Positions 23,111-34,200 of a stretch of 64,000 nt of DNA are shown one piece after another. The notes beneath the pieces are model-generated. The model was not told the origin of the DNA. It did not search any database and worked only from the letters and a program-made list of their open reading frames with translations. Both the position numbers and the translations under genes were made by a program. Where the stretch lies: NCBI GenBank assembly GCA_036362985.1, contig JAYGXS010000010.1, positions 2,782,771 to 2,846,770 on the forward strand, written 5' to 3'. The stretch comes from Ligula intestinalis. Lineage: Eukaryota; Platyhelminthes; Cestoda; Diphyllobothriidea; Diphyllobothriidae. Each line of letters begins with the position of its first letter. Position 1 is the first letter of the stretch.

Positions 23111-23511
23111 GGAAGCAGTTTAGAAGATGAAGAAGCGATCACTGAAACAAGAGTCTTATTTGCCCGACGTTTCGGATTCCCTCGGGAATCGTTATTTAGA
23201 GGTGATGATAACATTGTTATGGTCATGGGCAGATTAGGTGGAGACATGCACGGGCTGCATGGTATTTATAGTTCTTGGTGGTCATCCGCGGATATGTGAT
23301 AACTGTGCTTTTCTGTTTCCACTGCTTGGGTCTTAATTGATGCGATAATGGCTTGAAACTCCGAGTAAGACTCACTACTTGCCAAAAATACCTTCTCAGC
23401 GACGGATGCCGGCCTGCTAATTGGGAGACAATTATGCCCGCTGTCATCAGAAATGATGTCGCGCCCGGCCCTTCCCACGTGACTGATTCTCGTGCACAGG
23501 AAACTGCTCAA
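23110..23511 (-). repeat. Inverted 5' arm of PLE2 copy B
   Basis: The minus strand encodes RISHVGRAGRDIISDDSGHN and the following tail, then the untranslated end with the complete stem and GAAACGTC. It is the counterpart of 24605-24975. Confidence 0.75.
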
Positions 23512-23579
23512 AACACCATATGGGAACGCGAACTCGCTGCGTTTGGGGCCCTGGGAAATATGACTTGAGTAGCTCGTGG

Positions 23580-24190
23580 CTCACGCACTTGTCACCTCTT
23601 GCGGGAGAAATACGATGAAACGGAGAATCGCTTTTGGCATGCCCAAATCTATCAGCTCCTTAAGTTCTGTTTCAAGACGTACTTTACCTGCAAAGTTTCT
23701 ATCTACGAGCGATTGAAGGGCACGCCAATGGGTTTGCCCATTTTCGGACTTTAGCTGAGGCTGTCCTGCAACGGTTGGAGTCACCGTTTTTCCAACACCA
23801 GAAGACAAAATTCTGGGCTCGGTATGTGGCCGATTCCTTCGTCGTAATTGAGCGGGATCAGGTGGTGGCCTTCAAGGGACGTCGAAACGCCGCCTTCCCG
23901 GACATTCAATTTAAGAGAAAAGAAAAAAGGAACAATGAGCTGGCCTTTCTAGATGTCCTGATTTGACGCAAAGACCTTCATGCCCTAAAAACTTAAATGT
24001 TCAGGATAACAACTAACCTAATGAAAATGCTAAACTACAACAGCAACCACCAAATTTGCCACAAACGTATCTGTGTAGGAGCGCTTTACCGTTGCGGTGA
24101 GATGTAGTGCAGCGAAGTGGAAGACAAAGTTGGTGAATTGCAACGCCTTGGACGGGTACTGAGAGCGAACGGTAACCTACGCAAACGAGA
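23580..24190 (+). pseudogene. PLE2 reverse transcriptase remnant, copy B
   Basis: Frames change several times. Recognisable blocks are ISSLSSVSRRT, KGTPMG-type sequence at about 23718-23740 (the conserved MGSP region), then KFWARYVADSFVVIERDQVVAFKG with FPDIQF and NNELAFLDVLI (23790-23966). A linker resembling HKRICVGALYRCGEM and ELQRLGRVLRANGN follows. The active-site YVDD is YVAD. Confidence 0.75.
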
Positions 24191-24299
24191 GAAGAAGCCA
24201 CATCTAACCGGCCTGGAATTTTCGCGAGGTCTTCCGTACTTGAAGAATGTATCGTAAGCGGTCAGGCAGCTGCTCACCTCACTTGGAGTTGGAATTGCG

Positions 24300-24600
24300 C
24301 ACAGGCCAGAACCAACCACCAGGTGGCGGTTATAATTTTGGACAAAACAACTATGTTGGAGAAACCGCAAGTTGACTCCGGACGCGAATGGCCGAGCATA
24401 CAGTGGTGACGAGAAAGAAGGACGGCAACGCCCAGGCTGCAGTTCACTTGGTGGGACCCGGCTGTTCTGTAAGTTTGACAAGGCCAAAATCCTCGCAAGA
24501 AGTGACAAAGACGAGAAACGCAAACTGTTGGAGTAATGGGTCTCAGCCCTCCAGGCTATTAAGAAGCACAGCGATTTGGCTTTCTCATATGGTGTATTGA
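24300..24600 (+). pseudogene. PLE2 GIY-YIG endonuclease domain, copy B
   Basis: The reading NNYVGETAS, stop, LRTRMAEHTVVTRKKDGNAQ is the GIY-YIG signature region of this PLE lineage, with a stop inside. It is followed by HLVGPGCSV-type sequence and a KSSQEVTKTRNANCWS block equivalent to the conserved E-xxL-ESW region. In PLEs this nuclease makes the target nick. Copy A lacks this domain. Confidence 0.75.
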
Positions 24601-24604
24601 TAAG

Positions 24605-24975
24605 CTACCTGAGCAAGAGAATCAGTCATGCAGGAAGGGCCGGGCGCAACAGCAACTCTGACGACAGCGAGCATAATCTTTACGCATTTGTCAGGCCCGT
24701 ATGCGACGCTGAGAAGGCAATTGTGGCAATTAGTGAGTCAAGTGCGAAGTGCCTAGCCAGCAACGCATCAGACGGTGGATACTGAAGTGAACAATGATCA
24801 CTCACACACGCAGCTGACGACTGGGAACTATTAATGCACTGCAGCCTGTGCATGTCTCCACTCTATCTGCGCATGACCATCAATGTTTTAATCACCTATG
24901 ATTAAGGATTCCCGAGGGAATCCGAAACGTCAGGCAAATATTATTACTGTCCCAATGATCGCATATTCTTTTTCT
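24605..24975 (+). repeat. Direct 3' arm of PLE2 copy B
   Basis: Tail peptide KRISHAGRAGRNSNSDDSEHN and EKAIVAISESSAKCLASNAS, then the 3' untranslated end with the stem at about 24908-24925 and GAAACGTC at about 24926-24933. Confidence 0.75.
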
Positions 24976-25360
24976 GAGGTACATAAATTCTATACAGCCG
25001 AAATTAATGGAAAATTTGGTTCAAAAAAGCCTATAATCATAACTTTACCCGCAAAGGGTGATGGCAGTCCGAATACAATAAAACTCTCCGTGCAGAGTAC
25101 CATAGAAAAAATAGTCCGCAAATCTCTTCTCGCCAAGCCCTCCTTCTAGCCCTTCAGTAAAACGGACAAAGGCTGCTTTACCGTTTACCGTAAAGTACGA
25201 TTGTGCGTATGTATGCACATGCACTTGCGAATGTAAGTTATTTGGGCGTACGTAAAGGAAACTGGCAGCCAAAGACGCTGAACATTTGCCTACCTGGCTT
25301 TTCGAGCAAGAAGATAGGGTACTACCCTCCTCAATTTCGAATTATTTACTAGCGAACAAA
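24976..25360 (+). pseudogene. F1 Penelope-like element, linker and GIY-YIG entry (copy B)
   Basis: Best preserved F1 linker in the window: FGSKKPIIITLPAKGDGSPN and TIEKIVRKSLLAKPSF, then KTDKG and, after a frameshift, YDCAYVCTCTCEC followed by LFGRTK (equivalent to YIGRT) and AEHLPTWLFEQED. This fixes the coding strand as plus for this repeated segment; the open minus frame over the same bases is a shadow. Confidence 0.65.
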
Positions 25361-26389
25361 TCGAAATTTGAGTTTATTTAAAGCGATCATCCATACTGCT
25401 AGGTATACCCTTCGTCATCAAGAATTTATTGTTTTTTGATTAATAACTGCTGTGTACGTTTCTTTATATCATTTACTATATTGTCTTCCCCAAATTATGA
25501 ATTTCGTCTCTATGGATGCCACAAAAAATGTTTTCTTCAATAATCTCCATTTATGTAACATTCACAGCACAAGAACTTTAAGACTGCAGTAATATTTCTT
25601 TTGGCTTATTGCTCCATCATTGCAGTTTACTTATCAACGAGCAAATCCCTTTATTTATCATTACGTCACATATATATGATATGATTAAACACGTCCTTTT
25701 CAAATTGCACAACTGCTTTCTTATATTGTGGTATCAAACATGATTGTGATTTTAATTTGGCGTAAGCGATATTTTTCATCAAAAACGTTCAATTAGTCAA
25801 TTTTCGTACATTAAACGTTTGCGTATACACGAGCCTAAGGTGCCTATCAGAAGGGTGACGCCTTTTCACATGTGGTGACCCATAGCTATAAGACGAGTCA
25901 AAAGTTCTGCTTCGCAGCTGCTAAGATAATCGCCCACGTGATCAGCAAAGCAGGCCAATCAATTATTAATTAATTATAGAGAATTCTAGAGAATAAATTA
26001 AATCTCAAGTTACTCCGACAATACTGGATTGTAGTAATAAATTAGAAATAATTGCCATTTAGATTGCAAATTTTTCTAAAAAGTAATCGAATTCCTCACA
26101 CTTATTCATATGTTTTTTTGATTATCATCAGCTGCTTTGATCTTAGTGACGCCTTCACGTTTGTATTAACGCTGGATCAAATTTTCTTCAATATTCCAAC
26201 CCAAGGTAGAAGCAGCCAAATTCCAACTCCACATTTTTATTTCCAGAATTTTGATTGTATGCACCACAGTATGCGTACACACGCCAGTTAAGCAAAAATA
26301 TATCCAACCAAAAAGTAAATTTGAAACGCAGCTTAAAACGGCAGCAATTGTTTTTATAATGACGTAAAGGAAAAAAGGTGAAAACTTCC
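25361..26389. repeat. 3' flank of the gene/F1 unit, copy B
   Basis: Collinear with 8671-9773. No gene is seen. Confidence 0.5.
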
Positions 26390-26570
26390 TTCAACCATTG
26401 ACATTGTTCTTCTCCGCGCTGAAGAATTGCCTGTTGTAGAAGCATCTCTGTGTTCACTTCAGCTTATTTCTTTCAGGCGTTAATAGAACGCTCAATTTCG
26501 TCTATGATTGAACTAAAATTTTGAATTCTGAGTTCAGCAAGCTGCAGGATGTGTGCTGAAGCATCACGGA
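26390..26570 (-). pseudogene. Gene-family relic, terminal exon fragment (copy B)
   Basis: The minus strand retains the last exon's end (LLQQAILQRGEEQCQW) and, upstream, KIQNFSSIIDEIERS, but has lost the 'AEF..WKKWVL' middle by deletion. The exon start is also missing: similarity stops at 26570 and joins the 5' flank type at 26580. Confidence 0.65.
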
Positions 26571-29225
26571 AATAGAGTGAAAATAATTAGCCCAAGACTA
26601 AACTGCAATGTGAATTTTTGTAACATGTTTCTTGAGCAACACACATTCCATTATAATAATAATCGTATGACAAGAATGGTTTTAAGATCAAAAACCATCA
26701 AATATTTGGAATCAACTTGATGGGGCAATTAATCATTGTTTGGAATAAAACGTCACTGGTAACAAGGTAGATAAACGTTGTCGGTAACTAACTACCTTCC
26801 GTAGGTTAACGCACCTGTTGTATAAATTCACATTGAATGAATTTCACTGCTATTCACATGGGTAGACGATGATTCTAAATTCAAAAGGCCAACTAAACCC
26901 ACCAATGCTATCATCTCTCCATTCACATAGTAGAAATTCCTGTATGCACATTACTAAACCAATCGGTGTGCCCAACTAGAGATATTGTAGTTGCTTCTGA
27001 AGTCAGGTTAATCTACATAGTAGTAATTGCGAAATTTCCACTAGTAACTGTTGCTAATTTCTTAAGCAATTTAAATTAACACTCAATACCTGATGAAACA
27101 GTGACCACAATACAATTAGTCTCCTGGTACGCATCTACAAAACTCCAGCTATCAACAAATGGCCCAAAAATGGTTTTATAATACCTCGCTAGGTCTGAAT
27201 GCACTGCAATTAGAGGGCAACACTTCATTCAACATTAAGCACTAGAACTATAAAGAACCTGTCCGTGTTTTTTGCCGATCTGAAAATGGATAAACCCGAA
27301 GCTGCGGAATTAGCTTTCGTTAAGCCGAATGTGGTAATTCTTCATCGCAGATGCAACAAAGTTTTCATAAAAAGGTACACCTACAGGTACACGACAAAAA
27401 ACATTCAGTGAACGTTTCGATGAATTACTACTACTCACAGGCGAATTGAAACCTCGTTATTCACGTTCGTAGGCTTAAACGACAAAACTGCATCCTATGT
27501 AGTTATAAATGGAAGCAAATGTTCGCACTCCAGGTAGTGTTATGTGTTAATTTACTTTAGCACTTTAGCACTTAACACTTTCAACAATATAATCGCATAA
27601 ACCACAAATGCTCAGACGTAATTTGGATGATAAAGTAGTTGATTACTTATTAATCACACCTCAGTTTATCAATTATGGCAAAACATATGAGGCAGTTATG
27701 TGGAACAAAAGACACAACTAGCATACGGTGAAAAGTTGATGGGCATTTATAGCCAAATTTGCAAGTGGATGTGAGTTTGCGGCACTTAGGTAGAAAAAGC
27801 TTATCATGTGTAAAAGGGCCATCACGCTGTTGCACGCTTTTTAGGGTTCTCTACTACCCAGTTTAAAGAAGAAATTACAGTTAAGCAGGGACCGCAGCTC
27901 ACAGCAATATAATTGCACGACTACTTACAGAAGCAACCGTCAGCGGGACGATATAATCGGAACCTATTGCTCGTATCAACGAACGTCAAACTCCGGATTC
28001 ACGGTTATAAGCCTCAAGTGAGCGTCCGTGACGACAAATATGAGATTGATAATATGAAACAAGATACAACAACTAACAGAGAGGTAAAATTCTCGAGAAA
28101 CTTATGAACAAGAAACGTGTCATCCTGCTGATGATAGCGTGCTTGTGCTTTAAACGTCCATCGTTGTGGAAAAATCATAGAATCGTTAGGGGCCTTATTT
28201 CACAATCATGCAAGCATACGCTCAATTCCAGAAGCAGCAGGTAAGATGGCAACATATTGCGAGTATCCTAGGCGTGCTTCGGATACGAAACGAGAAAGCG
28301 AGCTTAGAGTTCACAATAATCACAAGCGAAGTGTGATCGCTACAACAGTACACCCCTTCCCTGAATGTAGTTTTTACTGATAGGTTGAATGAAAGATAAT
28401 AACAAGCATAGATCGGTTACAGTTCATTGCTTTTCGATCCAAAGAAAAACGTGAAATAGTAGGTCGACATTGATAGGACTGAAATATGCCTCCGATATTG
28501 CCCTCAATTTCATGTAAGTCAATGTTTCATCACATCATTGATAGAAGCAGTTACATTTGACCCTTCAACTGATCATCTTATTCTGGATTCCACTGGAATT
28601 GGCACAACGCCACATTATTCCCATTCCAGACGAACCAGATCCGTTTTAGTTGTACCATCTATTCAGCACAGCAATAAACCTACTAAATGTTTTACTGTTC
28701 CTAGGCCAATTTCCAAACAAGTACATTACATTACTATTCAGATATGGGGTGTGATATCAGCATCTACAATGGGAGCGGACAATTTAATCCGCAAGCTTTC
28801 TACAATGATAAATTCGTAGCCTTCGGAACAATGGAAATAAATAATTAGTTTTACCGTTATCCGGAACCGTTTTTGTCTATTTTATCTGCCTATGTTCCGC
28901 TAACGTTCCTCAAACCCAAAAAATGATTAAACAGTTACTAGAAAAAAAACATACTTGATACCTTAACTGCGCTATTCTTTAAACATGGAGGAACGCTTAC
29001 CTCTAGAATTCCCAAAATACACTAGTAGTATATACATCTGCCATCAATGCTCACGTACTCTAATTCACTTGAACGTAGATTAACGCAATGGCTTGTAAAG
29101 TAACAACAGTGCATTTAAGAAGTGTAAGAGGCAAACCATCACTAATAAAATGTTTTGTTTCCCCAGACGCCGAATTATTTTTTGCAAATGTACCGCTGCG
29201 CGAAACAACAGACAGTACTTATGTC
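26571..29225. repeat. Gene 5' flank fragment and unassigned multi-copy sequence
   Basis: 26580-27040 matches 12415-12960 and, inverted, 45700-46050. 27420-28050 matches 5100-5400 and, inverted, 40500-40950. The open frame 28538-28819 (+, 93 codons) has no feature I recognise. No other gene is seen. Confidence 0.45.
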
Positions 29226-30457
29226 TATGCCAGAACATTTTCAGGGTAATTAAAACCATACAGATCGACAGGGTTTAATAGTGTAGTCGAATCACAATTC
29301 ATCGTTTACGCGTTGCCCGCATGGCAAGGTCGGCGTGTAGAGGTTCGTGCTTCCGTTGAGGGGAGAAGGGGTAGGGTGGGAATTGGGTTAGGTTGTGGGG
29401 GTTGATCAGAGGGCAGATACATTGTGGGATAATTGCTGCTATTTGCGCACAGCGAACGACTGTCACTGGGACGTGGGGGAAAATGGCTATCGTCACCTGG
29501 CGTCGGGGTCGGACACGGAAGTGAAAGGGCTTCTGTCAGTTTTTTCTGACAACACAGCACCGGATTCTGTAGCCGTATAGCTACTGCTTCGGCTGTTGCA
29601 AGCACCCTTTGGCGTAGGCCCTTGGAAAAGTTGGCTGGTGTCCGGTAGACAACCTGAAAGGCTTTGTTAGTATCGACTCGATGATTTGCATCGACAAGAT
29701 GTGCGAGAATAGAACTCAAAATCGATTTAGTTTCACCTTTACTTAACCAGGCCGGTATATGCTCACGTACCCTCTTTTCCAGGTGCCTCGTTGTTCGGTC
29801 TATGTATCTTGCTCCACAGGAGCAAGTGAAATAGTAAATACACATGGATGTGGCCTTCAACGGGAACTGGTATTTTCCTCCTAATCGTAGGAGGGGAGAG
29901 TTCGTGCAGAACACCCGTAAGTTCGCCGCAGGTAAAGCGCTAGTGATTGCGGTTCTTAGACGCCGTCTGACCAGCTCGCTTGCTGCATCGCCTGAGAAAG
30001 GCAGTCTAATGAAAACGTTTTTCTTTTCTGCTGTTAACGTATCAGGCTTTTTGGCTAGCTCGCCAATATTCCTGAGGATGAACATCTCCGGCTATCCATT
30101 TTCGATAAGTATCTGCTGCAGCTGTTGGAGCTCTGCTTCCACAGTTTTGGGAGAGCAGATCTTTTGTACTCTAGCTGCTTATCCCTGGAATAGATTTCGT
30201 TTTATATTAAGGGGGACAAAACTTCGAAAGTTGGTGTATTGTCCCGTCTAGGTTTTCTTATGAAAGACTCTTCGCAGGATCGATCCATCATCTTGCCTTC
30301 GCAAACGGGCATCAAGAAACGAAATTTCATCGTTTTCCTCTGTCTCTGCAGTAAATTTGAGATGTGGGTGTGCGTTGTTAAACTTCGCGACCAGAGCGTC
30401 AGTGTCCGCGTTATAGTTGGTCAAACAGAAGATGTCATCAACATATCGACCGGCCAC
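29226..30457 (-). pseudogene. F2 Penelope-like element: RT palm end plus GIY-YIG (minus copy)
   Basis: 30457-30248 reads AGRYVDDIFCLTNYNADTD with an intact YVDD, then HPHLKF and ISFLDARLRRQDDGSILRR. A one-frame shift and a stop separate it from 30235-29306, which holds the linker (CSPKTVEAELQQLQQILIENG) and the nuclease. The nuclease reads YYFTCSCGARYIDRTTRHLE (YIG changed to YID), then REHIPAWLSKGETKSIxSS and the VLCCQKKLTEAL block. The 259-codon open frame 29306-30085 covers linker and nuclease. The RT is truncated exactly in front of YVDD, where an inverted 3' fragment begins (30462). Confidence 0.85.
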
Positions 30458-30461
30458 TTAC

Positions 30462-30935
30462 AAAGCCTTTCAGGTTGTCTACCGGACACCAGCCAACTTT
30501 TCCAAGGGCCTACGCCAACGGGTGCTTGCAACAGCTGAAGCAGTAGCTATGCGGCTACAAAATCCGGTGCTGTGTTGTCAGAAAAAAACTGACAGAAGCC
30601 CTTTCACTTTTGTGGCCGACCCCGACGCCAGGTGACGATCGCACTTTGCCCCCACGCCCCAGTGACAGTCATTCGCTGTGCACAAATAGCAGCAATTATC
30701 CCCCCCATGTATCTGCCCTCTGATTAACCCCCACAACCTAACCCAATTACCCCCCTTGGGGTGAGGTCGGCTCTACACGCCGACCTTGCCATGCGGGCAA
30801 CGCGTAAACGATGAATTGTGATTCGACTACACTATTTAACCCTGTTCATCTGTAAAGTTTTAATTTTTCCTGCAAATTTTCTGGCCTGACGATGATTTAC
30901 TGAAAGCATATGTTTGCCAATCTTGACTTCTCAAC
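30462..30935 (+). repeat. F2 3'-end fragment inverted relative to 29226-30457
   Basis: It starts inside the GIY-YIG C-terminal region (KAFQVVYRTPANFSKGLRQR, VLATAEAVAMRLQNPVLCC) and includes the 3' untranslated region and the hammerhead. It is nearly identical to 29240-29680 in inverse orientation, including an unbroken match of over 50 bases around 30780-30837. The pair forms an inverted repeat with arms of about 440 bp around the RT piece. Confidence 0.85.
30882..30919 (+). ncRNA. Hammerhead ribozyme motif of F2 (plus arm)
   Basis: CTGACGA is at 30886-30892 and GAAA at 30902-30905. Helix III is A-G-C-A (30905-30908) with T-G-T-T (30911-30914), loop TA. T30915 is at the cleavage position. 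Helix I is TGGC (30882-30885) with GCCA (30916-30919). Helix II (nine bases between the boxes) pairs poorly. Compared with 38309-38350, helix III shows a paired G-C to A-T exchange. Confidence 0.65.
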
Positions 30936-31019
30936 TTAAGAATGGGAATATTTGCAGAACTTATGTCTAGGCATTTTAAGCTCGTCTGCCTGCTGTACAA
31001 CTCCATCAAATGCTGCTTA

Positions 31020-31362
31020 TCTGTACCAAAAAATGTTCAAGTATTGTTAAGTAGACACTTCTACCGATAAATGGATGGGGTTGTGGTATGCAGTCTACTA
31101 GGACTAACATTTGTTGATGCTTTTATTGGTCGTCTAGAAGAAAAGGCGTCCTTAAGACTTAATATGACAAAATTATATGTGAGGTATGCATACGACAAAT
31201 TTACTATTGTTCAATCTAAGGAAGACGCCGATGATCTCCTTAATTTATGGATATTTTACATACCCTTCATTAAAATAAAAATGGAAACCGGATCGATAAA
31301 CAATCTATCTTTCCTAGGCGTCATCACGTTTAGAGAGGCTGCTACCGAATGGGCAGAGCAAG
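31020..31362 (+). pseudogene. F1-type Penelope reverse transcriptase fragment
   Basis: The frame reads VQVLLSRHFYR, stop, MDGVVVCSLLGLTFVDAFIG (the MGSPLGPxxAD region with changes), LEEKASLRLNMTKLYVRYAYDKFTIVQSKEDADDL (YVDD changed to YAYD) and IKIKMETGSINNLSFLGVITF. It is truncated at both ends, at 31362 by an RTE-like fragment. Confidence 0.8.
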
Positions 31363-31960
31363 GATTACATTGTCTCTCGTATCGATGCTGCTCGTGGGGT
31401 TTTCTCAATCTTTCGAAAGTGCCTATGGATTCGACGTGAAATTTCCATCGCCATGAATATTCGTGTATACCGTGCATCCATTCGGTCAGTCCTCGTCTAT
31501 GGATGCGAATGCTGGGCTGTGCGCGCTGAAGCTGAGCGAAGACTGGAGGTCATTTACCACTATGCCTGAGGACGATCCTGCGAGTTAAGTTTAGCGATTT
31601 AGTCTCAAATGAGACAGTCCGCATCCGCTGTGATCGTATCACGAGGATATTTCAAGCCATTCAAGAAAGGCGAATGAGGTGGTTTGGACACGTTCTCCGT
31701 CGTCCGCCCCACGAGCTTACCTATGCTGCCTTCGACCTGGCAACGCAGCCCACCTGGAAACGTCGAAGAGGAGGGCAACTGAAGACCTGGCTAGATACCG
31801 TCCGTCAAGACATGGAAGCAGTTCCTGGACCTTTTATATTCGGCCTCCGTCGCTAGAGAAGGGACTGGGTGGAGCTTTCGAGATCCGCTGCCGTCAATCG
31901 CCACGCATGAAGAGGTACCGTTCGTGACATAATTGAGGCCGGCTAGATCAGGAATGATCA
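31363..31960 (+). pseudogene. RTE-like non-LTR retrotransposon, 3' fragment
   Basis: Frames show the RTE-clade C-terminus after the RT domain: SRIDAARGVFS, SVLVYGCECWAVRAEAERRLEV, then TILRVKFSDLVSNETVRIRC and the highly typical IQERRMRWFGHVLRRP. The block WKRRRGGQLKTWLDTVRQDM and a closing VRDIIEAG-like end near 31925-31945 follow. Two or more frameshifts are present. It joins an F1 RT fragment on the left and gene-relic intron sequence near 32000 on the right. Confidence 0.8.
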
Positions 31961-32036
31961 CAGTCGTAACAATTGCATGCACAAGTAATACCTACTACAT
32001 TAGCTCAGATTATGATGGCCATTCCGGCAGCGGTTA

Positions 32037-32442
32037 TGTGAGTCTAACATGTGTGCTTCATTTCTTATTTAACGAACGAATGCTGCCTCATGGGCTTTCA
32101 ACTTATTTCTTTAGTTATCAGTTGCAAAGCATTTTCGTATATTTATATTTCAGAATGCCAGGCCTGACTGCATATGGCGCTACACCCAGTATATTAGATT
32201 AGATTAAGATGGCCATTCCGGGAGTGGTGCTGAAAGTCAAGTTGAAGGCGAAGCTGCTGAAAAATAGTGATCTTCCAGCACACATCCTGCAGCTTGCTGA
32301 ACTTAGAATTCAAAATTTTAGTTCAATCATAGACGATGTTAAGCGTTCTATTCTCAAAGCAGAATTTGACGACTGGAGGAAATGGGTTCTGACGAACACT
32401 GGAATGCTTCTACAACAGGCAGTGCGTCAGCGCCGAGTATAA
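32037..32442 (+). pseudogene. Gene-family relic: intron 2 and terminal exon
   Basis: A GTGAGT donor at about 32037, an intron of about 116 bases homologous to intron 2 of the intact gene, and an acceptor ATTTCAG at 32147-32153. The exon reads MPGLTAYGATPSILD and then a TAG, followed by an open frame (32209-32442) with VKLKAKLLKNSDLPAHILQL, IQNFSSIIDDVKRS and WRKWVLTNTGMLLQQAVRQ. The final QCQW is lost to an early TAA. Exons 1 and 2 are absent, replaced upstream by the RTE-like fragment. Confidence 0.75.
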
Positions 32443-33123
32443 CAATGTCAATGGTAGAAGGAAAATTTCACCTTTCTTCTTATTCATCAATCTTAGACTG
32501 CCTTTCAAATTTATTTTTTCTTTATGTATTTTTTTTCGTAACTGGTGCGTGTACGCATACTTTGGTGCATCCAATCAATATTGTGGAAATAAACATTTTG
32601 ATTTGGAAAGGATCATTGTTCTTAACGAGGGACTCTTAACTGCGGGTGCGCCTAGCTTGGGGTTTAAAAAATGGAAGGAAATCCGATTCAGTTTTAATAC
32701 AACTGCATAGGCTATACTTATATTAAAATGGCTGATGATCATAAAATATATGTCATATAGCACATAAGTGAGCTGATTGAGAAAAAATGTGTGACATGCT
32801 ACACATGAGCGATCCGACAAAAGAAATATTAATAAATGCTAAGAATATCATTGGTTTCTAGATAAATTTTCAGTATTACTGGCAATGAATTCTGATATAT
32901 TCTTACAATCCAGTAGGGTTGGAGTAACTTGAGTAAAATTAGTATGAGTAATGGCAAGCGACTCCGTTCACATAACTAGCGTGATAATATATTTGACGCA
33001 ATTTACGCCTTTGCTTGATTCCTAAGTAGACTAAAAATGTCCTTTCTGGTGCAGAAAGTGCGTGTTCCAGCTATTTGCGTGCATTACGAAGAAGCATTGT
33101 CGAGAATCCGATCATTTGAATTA
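32443..33123. repeat. 3' flank of the gene relic, copy of 47564-48240
   Basis: Includes an AATAAA at about 32588-32593 at the position equivalent to the intact gene's polyadenylation signal. No other gene is seen. Confidence 0.55.
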
Positions 33124-34200
33124 TTATTCTGAGCTTACAATTTTGTGTGCGAGTTCATCGTCAGAGATAAGAGCGTACACATGAATCAAGCAACAGTTAG
33201 AGTGGGTGGGAATCAATCGATGGCTATACAAGGGAGCTCGATTCACTGATGTCGCATCCAAGGCCCAGACTTTAATAAATTCTGGGTCTGGCTTCCTGCC
33301 GGCGTGGGCGATTGTTGTCGCAGCTGCGTAGTTAAACGTGTATTCTGTCTCGTAGCTGTGGGTCACCACTTGCGAAAAAGCGTCACCCCTTCCGACAGGC
33401 AGCTTATGTTCGTATATGCGCGATAGTGTAATATGTGAAAATGGACTATGTCAAAAGTTTGGGATCAGTAACGCCACTGACGCCAAAGTAAGATGAAAAT
33501 CATGCTTCGTTCTACAAAATAAGTAGACAGATATGCAATTCACAAAGGTTGTGTTGAATCTTATCGAAGATTGTAACCGTTATTACAAAAAATGAGATTT
33601 GCCGGCGCACAATTAAACTGCAATCAGTGTAGACCACAATTTCCTGAGCTGCCAGTGTTAAATAAATGGAGATTATTGAAGAAAAATATATGTGTGGCAT
33701 ACATAGATGCGATAAAATAAGCAACCATGTAATTTTTAATGAAACTTACACAACAGGATTGATGCATTCAATAAATTTTGCATCGGATGGGGTTTATCCA
33801 GCCGTATGAATGACCATTTTAAATTAGCTCAGGGTCCGATTTGTTTGCTTGCAAAGAATTATCGAAGAGCGGTTTTAACGTCGACAGAATTACCGCTGTC
33901 TAGCGGAAGCTTAGAAATTGAGGAGCGGGGTACCGTAACTTCTTGCTAGAAAAGCTAGAAGTGTTCAGCGTCTCTGGTTGCCAATTTTATTTGCGTACGC
34001 CCAGTGTACTTGCATCCGTAAGTGCCTGGAAAATTCATACACACAATCTAACTTGAAGGGCAACGGCAAAGCAGCCTCTGTCCGTTTTACTGAAGGGCTA
34101 TTAGAAGGGCTTGAGAAGAATTTTGCTGCATTTTATTTTTTCTATGTTGCAACGCACGGGTCGCATGACTGAATCGGAAACCTTCACACCGTTAACGGGT
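33124..34200 (-). pseudogene. F1 Penelope-like element, linker/GIY-YIG remnant (minus)
   Basis: From 34200 downward on minus: KxxDSVMRPVRCNIEKI-type linker, SVKRTEAALPLPFKLDCVYEFSRH (GIY-YIG entry), a long decayed middle, then DAFSQVVTHSYETEYTFNYAAATTIAHAGRK (33430-33300), the domain's C-terminal block. A decayed hammerhead lies at 33124-33180: box 1 CTGACGA is intact, but box 2 reads GTAA. The RT part is missing. Confidence 0.65.

Larger units (their letters stand above)
23110..24975 (+). mobile_element. Penelope-like element PLE2, copy B (most complete)
   Basis: Order: inverted 3' arm (23110-23511), RT remnant (23580-24190), GIY-YIG (24300-24600), C-terminal tail and 3' region (24605-24975). 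The RT carries KFWARYVADSFVVIERDQ (YVDD changed to YVAD) and FPDIQF. The GIY-YIG shows NNYVGETAS in the position of YIGRTxR/YVGETGR, then LRTRMAEH. Both arms include the GATTCCC-GA-GGGAATC stem followed by GAAACGTC. Multiple stops and frameshifts are present. Flanking F1 sequence is continuous across the insertion. Confidence 0.8.

Noticed and set aside
28538..28819. 93-codon plus frame as a gene
   Set aside because: Starts with ATG but has no signal, domain or promoter that I can see; could be chance in noncoding DNA.
29844..30251. Plus-strand 135-codon open frame
   Set aside because: Shadow of the F2 GIY-YIG/linker frame on minus.
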